A stretch of DNA of 64,000 bases from Myxococcales bacterium (GTDB lineage Bacteria > Myxococcota_A > Polyangia > Palsa-1104 > JAEUJZ01): positions 1-64,000 of the forward strand of contig JAEUKB010000022.1 of NCBI GenBank assembly GCA_016794365.1. The letters run 5' to 3'. Each line of letters starts with the position of its first letter. Position 1 is the first letter of the stretch. Under the pieces are notes generated by a model, which saw only the letters and a program-made list of their open reading frames with translations, was not told where the DNA came from and ran no database searches. A program made the translations under genes and the position numbers. Positions 59,746 to 64,000 of this stretch are shown here, one piece after another.

Positions 59746-61190
59746 GTCTGGATTCTCTGTCCATTGATGTCTATCAGCTCACGACGCTGATCGCGCATGC
59801 AGCGGATGGTCGAATAGACGATGGACCGCTTGCGATGAGCTTCTTTTTTCGCAAGCTTCCCAAGCAGCGAAACTACGTGGTTCTGTGTGGAATCCGCAGC
59901 ATCCTTGAGCACTGTCAGTCGCTTCGGTTTTCTCAGGAAGAGCTAGAGCTGCTCGATTCCCATCCGATCTTGGGACCGGCACTACAGACACGGCCCGGAC
60001 AGAGAGTACGCAGCGAGCTGCAAGCGATCGATGGCTTTGAAGGAGAGATCGATGCAGCACCGGAAGGAACGCTCGCCTTTGCGGGTCCAGCGCTGCGGGA
60101 AGATGGCACACCACTTGTGGTTGCGGGCATTCCGCTGACGGCATATACGCCCCTTCTGCAAGTCCGTACCAGCCTTCCTTTGTGTAAGCTCATCGAAACA
60201 CCTTGGCTGTCTCGCTTGAACTATTTGTCGATGATTGCATCCAAGGCCGCGCGTGTGGTGTCCGCTGCGCAGCATGATGGCGTGGCGCGATCTGTCATCG
60301 AGTTCGGACAGCGCAGAACGCATCCTCACGCTGCCATGGATGCCGCCTATGCTGCCTACATTGCGGGCTGTACAGCGACGAGCAACCTGGCTGCAACCTA
60401 CCGATATGGGATTCCTTCGGTGGGCACCATGGATCACTTTGCCATCCAAGCGTGCGAGCGACTTCAGACTCCGGTTTCAGAAACAGAGACACACTTTTTT
60501 CAGCGATTCTGTGAGCTGTTTCCGGGCAACGCGACGCTCCTTGTGGACACCTATGACACGTTTCGCGGAATCGAACATGCGGTGCGCGGAACGCTGGGAA
60601 AGCTGACCGGAGTTCGACTGGATTCGGGTGTAACGGTCGATTCCGTCAAGCGTGCGCGCAAGCTGCTGGATGATCTGGGCGCTTCGCATGCCAAGCTGTT
60701 TCTGTCCGATGGCCTGGATGAATATCGTGTGCGTGAGCTGGCTGCCGCTGGCGGAGATGGCTTCGGAGTCGGTGAAAACATCTCCTGTTCACCTGATGCA
60801 GCGACGGGAATCGGCGCGGTTGGCAAGCTGGTGCAGAACGCAAGTGGGAAGCTGACCATGAAGCTTGCGCGGGGCTCTGGGAAGGCGACGTTGCCGGGCA
60901 GACTACAGGTCTATCGCTTTTCGGATCACGATCTATTGACGCTTGCGGATGAGCCCGCGCCGATGCTTGGAACGCCGCTCCTTCAGCCGCTGTGGCGTGG
61001 CAAGCAGCCGGTTTCTGCGCTTCCGTCTCTGTCCGAAACGCGAGAGTATGTTGCCAGACAGAGAGCCGCGCTTCCTTCGCACCTGCAACGACTGGAGACA
61101 CCGAGTCCCGATCATCCAAGTGGTCCGTGGCCCATCAAGCTGTCGAAGAGACTTGCGCATGTGATAGACGAGCTTGTGTCCAAGATGTAG
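59742..61190 (+). CDS. pncB: Nicotinate phosphoribosyltransferase
   Basis: This enzyme converts nicotinate and PRPP to nicotinate mononucleotide. It is 482 aa from GTG 59742. The start SIDVYQLTTLIAHAAD is typical, as are AMSFFFRKLPKQRNYVVLCG, VIEFGQRRTHPHAAMDAAYAAYIAG, TSNLAATYRYGIPSVGTMDHFAIQ and VRLDSGVTVDSVKRARKLLDD. It is the second gene of the salvage operon after pncA. Confidence 0.95.
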   Translation: MSLDSLSIDVYQLTTLIAHAADGRIDDGPLAMSFFFRKLPKQRNYVVLCGIRSILEHCQSLRFSQEELELLDSHPILGPALQTRPGQRVRSELQAIDGFEGEIDAAPEGTLAFAGPALREDGTPLVVAGIPLTAYTPLLQVRTSLPLCKLIETPWLSRLNYLSMIASKAARVVSAAQHDGVARSVIEFGQRRTHPHAAMDAAYAAYIAGCTATSNLAATYRYGIPSVGTMDHFAIQACERLQTPVSETETHFFQRFCELFPGNATLLVDTYDTFRGIEHAVRGTLGKLTGVRLDSGVTVDSVKRARKLLDDLGASHAKLFLSDGLDEYRVRELAAAGGDGFGVGENISCSPDAATGIGAVGKLVQNASGKLTMKLARGSGKATLPGRLQVYRFSDHDLLTLADEPAPMLGTPLLQPLWRGKQPVSALPSLSETREYVARQRAALPSHLQRLETPSPDHPSGPWPIKLSKRLAHVIDELVSKM

Positions 61191-61220
61191 CGTGGCTGTT
61201 CCGATCAAAGCCGCGCCGAT

Positions 61221-61262
61221 CAAAAAGACTGTGACAAAAAGACTGTGACAAAAAGACTGTGA
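61221..61262. repeat. 14-bp tandem repeat, three copies
   Basis: The unit CAAAAAGACTGTGA is repeated exactly three times at 61221, 61235 and 61249, ending 8 bp before the nadE start. It therefore spans the nadE ribosome-binding region. Copy number changes would move the Shine-Dalgarno-like sequence and could tune translation. Confidence 0.92.
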
Positions 61263-61270
61263 GCGTGTGA

Positions 61271-63247
61271 ATGCGTCTACTGCGACTGGGCCTAGCCAAC
61301 GTCAACACTACCGTCGGTGCCACCGACTCCAATGTCGAGCGCGTGATTTCCTTTTGTCACAGACTGCATGCCGAAGGGACAACGCTCTGCGCACTGCCTG
61401 AACAGGTACTTGGTGGATATCCACCGGAAGACTTGCTGCTGTGGCCGGGCTTTGTTTCTGCGCAAGCAGAGTCGCTGTCCAAGCTGGCACACGCGACGGC
61501 AGAGCTGCCGATGGTGATTGTCTGCGGAGTGCTGGTCCAAGCGATGGAACAGGTCTTCAACTGCGCGGCATTCCTCTTCAAAGGGAAGGTCTACGGAGTC
61601 GTTCCCAAAGAAAAGCTGCCGCTCTATAACGTGTTCTATGAAGCGCGCACGCTGTCGCGCGGATTCCCAGGACTGTATGCAGAGATTCCGCTGGGCTCCT
61701 GTGGCAAGGTTCCGTTTGGAGACTTGCTGTTTGACTGTGACTTCGGACGGGTTGCGCTGGAAGTCTGTGAAGATGTGTGGTCTCCCGACGGACCGATGCG
61801 ACGACGAAGCTATCAAGGGGCCGAGCTGGTGGTGAATCTGTCGGCATCTCCGTTCCGCATTGGAGTCCATGCCACTCGTCGGGAAATGCTGGCAACTCGC
61901 GCAAGTGACAACAACGTCACGGTCCTGTATGTCAATGCAGTGGGCGCAAATGATGGTTTGATCTTCGACGGTGGCGGCTTTGTCTGTCAGAACGGAAGAG
62001 TGGTTCATGAAGCACCCCGTTTTGTCGAAGGAATCTCTACCGTTACGATTGATCTGCGGCGGACCACGCGAATCCGTAGCGAACAGACAACGTGGCGTAT
62101 GGATCGAGAAGAGTTTCTATCGCGTACAGCAATTCCGCAGCCGATTCTGCCAGGTCAGATCAAGGACTCCTCAACCTGTGGTGCGCATGTGATTGCGGTG
62201 GGAGCGATCGATGCGGGATCGATTCCGCTTCGCTATCCGGCGCCTCCGCATCGCAACTTCTTTTTGCCAACACCGACGGAACCGCGCGACATTCGCCGCG
62301 AGTTCTGTGAAGAGCTGCTGAGCGCGATGACGCTGGGAGTCGGTGACTACTTTGAAAAGACCGGCGCGTTCAAACAGATTGGTGTGGCGCTGTCTGGGGG
62401 TCGCGACAGCTTGCTCTGTCTGCTCATCGCGCATCGCTATGTAAGCCGAAAGCATCAACACCTGGGACCGGACAAAGTGAAGGAACAGGTTGCGCAGACG
62501 CTGCGTGCGTTTTACATGCCAACGCGCTATTCCTCGACGGAAACTCGCGGTGCAGCAGAGATCGCAGCCACCGAGCTAGGGATTCCCTTTGTGATTCTGT
62601 CGATCGAAGAAGCGTTTGATCGGGAAGTGGAAGCGGCGCGCAAGATGCTCCAGCCGGGAGAGCAGCTGACCGCGCTGACCGTACAGAACATCCAAGCGCG
62701 ACTGCGTGCCCAGCGGATGTGGAACTGGGCGAACGCGGTGTCGGGTCTGTTTCTTCAGACCGGCAACATGAGCGAAAAAGCGTCGGGCTACACCACGATT
62801 GGCGGTGACCTCATGGGCGCGCTCGCGGTCATCGCCAACCTTCCGAAGACCGTGGTGAACTACCTTCTCGACTACTTGTTGGAAACAGAAAAGCTGGAAG
62901 GAATTCGCCAGACGATTGCGATTCCTGCGACGGCGGAGCTGGCTCCTGATCAGCAAGATGAGCGCGATCTGATGCCGTTTGTGGTGCTGGATGCGTGCAT
63001 CGCGCTGCATGTCGCGGAAAAGCTGGATGCAGCCGAGCTTGCGCAGGCGCTGTCCGACATCTTTCCAGAGTTTCCTCCAGCGACGCTGCGGACCTGGGCC
63101 AGCAAGTTCACGGGGCTGTTTTCACGGGCGATTTATAAGTGGGTGCAGGCGCCGCTGTCTCTGCATCTGGGCAACCTGGACTTGGAACGAGAGCGCGCGC
63201 TACAGCTTCCGGTCGTCACCCGCAGCGAGTGGCAAAAGCGAGCCTAG
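61271..63247 (+). CDS. nadE: Glutamine-dependent NAD synthetase
   Basis: This enzyme completes NAD synthesis by amidating deamido-NAD. It is 658 aa with two domains. The N-terminal nitrilase-like glutaminase has Glu44 (LPEQ), Lys in VPKEKLPLYN and Cys in ALEVCEDVWSPDG. The C-terminal ATP-dependent synthetase has the P-loop LSGGRDSLLCLL and QTGNMSEKASGYTTIGGDLMGALAVIANLPKTVV. It follows pncA-pncB, so the three genes convert nicotinamide toward NAD; the adenylyltransferase step (nadD) is not in the window. The 14-bp tandem repeats precede the start. Confidence 0.95.
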   Translation: MRLLRLGLANVNTTVGATDSNVERVISFCHRLHAEGTTLCALPEQVLGGYPPEDLLLWPGFVSAQAESLSKLAHATAELPMVIVCGVLVQAMEQVFNCAAFLFKGKVYGVVPKEKLPLYNVFYEARTLSRGFPGLYAEIPLGSCGKVPFGDLLFDCDFGRVALEVCEDVWSPDGPMRRRSYQGAELVVNLSASPFRIGVHATRREMLATRASDNNVTVLYVNAVGANDGLIFDGGGFVCQNGRVVHEAPRFVEGISTVTIDLRRTTRIRSEQTTWRMDREEFLSRTAIPQPILPGQIKDSSTCGAHVIAVGAIDAGSIPLRYPAPPHRNFFLPTPTEPRDIRREFCEELLSAMTLGVGDYFEKTGAFKQIGVALSGGRDSLLCLLIAHRYVSRKHQHLGPDKVKEQVAQTLRAFYMPTRYSSTETRGAAEIAATELGIPFVILSIEEAFDREVEAARKMLQPGEQLTALTVQNIQARLRAQRMWNWANAVSGLFLQTGNMSEKASGYTTIGGDLMGALAVIANLPKTVVNYLLDYLLETEKLEGIRQTIAIPATAELAPDQQDERDLMPFVVLDACIALHVAEKLDAAELAQALSDIFPEFPPATLRTWASKFTGLFSRAIYKWVQAPLSLHLGNLDLERERALQLPVVTRSEWQKRA

Positions 63248-63277
63248 CCTCACGCGGCGATTTCCGTCGCTGCAAAG

Positions 63278-63985
63278 CTATTCCTTGGTTTCCGCTTTGG
63301 CAGGAAGCTGCTTGGCTTTCATCGCGGCCAGTCGCGCTTCGATGTCGTTTTCTTTGCTGCTGCCGCCCGGTCCGAGCAGTCGGTTGAAGCGCTCTTCCGT
63401 CGCGCGATCGCGGTCGTCTTGGCGATGCACACCCAGCTCGGGGTTTAGCTCTGCCATCACCACCGCTTGCTCTTCTTTGGTCTCGATCTCTGCGACCAAG
63501 CGATTGAAGCGATCGAGCGCGCTGCCTTCACTGCTCGTCGCTTGCTTGGCGGATCGCGCCCGCGACTTGAGCACTTCTTTGCGTGCCTTGATCTCGACGA
63601 GCTTTTGGTCACCCGACTTGAGATCGTCGCTCAGCTTCTGAACGTGACGCGACTGCTCTGCGTGGATTCGCTCGGCTGCTTCCAGCTTCGCTTCCGCTTC
63701 GACGCGCCGACGCAGCGCTTCTTTGGCTAGCTCGTCGTCGCCCGCTCGCACCGCCCGCTCGGCATGCTCTTGCCACTTTTGGACGTTGCGATATTCCTCA
63801 TCGACTTTTTTCTGCGCGAGCTTCTCTTGGACAAGCTGGTCGCGTAAAGTGACGCGCAGTTGTTTCAGCTCGTCCTCCATTTCTTCGACAAGCAGGTCGA
63901 TTTCCTTCGCTGGGTCAGACAGCTTATCGACGGCAGAGTTGAGGTTGGACTTAATCAAGTTCCCGAGCCGACCGAGGATGGACAT
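63278..63985 (-). CDS. pspA: PspA/IM30 family membrane stress protein
   Basis: The 235-aa protein is almost entirely helical coiled coil. The N-terminus MSILGRLGNLIKSNLNSAVDKLSDPAKEIDLLVEEMEDELKQLRV, with an amphipathic first helix, is typical of PspA/Vipp1 proteins. These bind stressed inner membranes and form ring or rod assemblies. The C-terminal 50 residues are charged. It converges on nadE with a gap of about 30 bp. No pspF or other psp genes are in the window. Confidence 0.9.
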   Translation of the reverse strand: MSILGRLGNLIKSNLNSAVDKLSDPAKEIDLLVEEMEDELKQLRVTLRDQLVQEKLAQKKVDEEYRNVQKWQEHAERAVRAGDDELAKEALRRRVEAEAKLEAAERIHAEQSRHVQKLSDDLKSGDQKLVEIKARKEVLKSRARSAKQATSSEGSALDRFNRLVAEIETKEEQAVVMAELNPELGVHRQDDRDRATEERFNRLLGPGGSSKENDIEARLAAMKAKQLPAKAETKE

Positions 63986-64000
63986 GCTTCGCAGTGTAGC

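Noticed and set aside
1..64000. tRNA, rRNA, prophage genes, anti-CRISPR-like genes or a replication origin
   Set aside because: I found no cloverleaf, rRNA signature, phage structural gene or DnaA-box cluster that I could support.

Overview
The window looks like a chromosomal segment of a Gram-negative bacterium with an outer membrane, at roughly 60% GC by eye. Its mix of genes (CxxCH-type NrfHA, an IPT/FG-GAP lipoprotein, a SpoIIAA-like STAS protein, a PIG-V-like mannosyltransferase, an EF-hand repeat protein, a PspA homologue and a very large CRISPR array) would fit a member of the Myxococcota or a related deltaproteobacterial lineage. That assignment is inference; there is no rRNA or other marker here to prove it.

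Layout. 1-437 has no gene I recognise. 438 to about 2361 is a group II intron with its reverse transcriptase/maturase; the gene stop lies inside the domain V hairpin. 2438-26554 is one uninterrupted CRISPR array of 37-bp repeats, 337 repeats and 336 spacers by my count, transcribed on the minus strand. Its leader (26555-26776) and a complete type I-C cas operon (cas3-cas5-cas8c-cas7-cas4-cas1-cas2, 34833 down to 26777, minus strand) lie upstream of it. The oldest, degenerate repeats are at the intron end. A six-copy 43-bp tandem repeat and a dispersed palindromic element lie upstream of cas3.

35277-46007 holds panE and ggt on the minus strand, then a plus-strand ureide/ring-opening amidohydrolase/DMT transporter operon. 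These are followed by an NTF2-like/LysR divergent pair, a secreted beta-helix protein, a royal-jelly-family propeller protein and a reductase/TetR divergent pair. 46278-64000 holds a small hypothetical protein, a long EF-hand repeat protein, a leucine-rich-repeat membrane protein, a mannosyltransferase and nrfHA for nitrite ammonification. It then continues with an outer-membrane barrel, a serine hydrolase, a STAS-like protein, an IPT/FG-GAP lipoprotein, an NAD salvage operon (pncA-pncB-nadE) and pspA.

Main discoveries. (1) The cas1-cas2 junction contains a perfect 37-bp direct repeat flanking a 34-bp insert (27127-27234). Its sequence is unrelated to the CRISPR repeat, but its geometry is exactly that of the array. 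One copy covers the last codons and stop of cas1. This is what off-target spacer integration by Cas1-Cas2 should leave behind. (2) Four pairs of overlapping spacers reveal the PAM from the array alone: in each, the base triplet before the inner protospacer is TTC. Other pairs are identical, start in the same register, or overlap on opposite strands. (3) A palindromic dispersed element of about 125-132 bp occurs four times; three copies begin at or within a few bases of a stop codon and one fills the cas7-cas4 junction and supplies the cas4 start codon.
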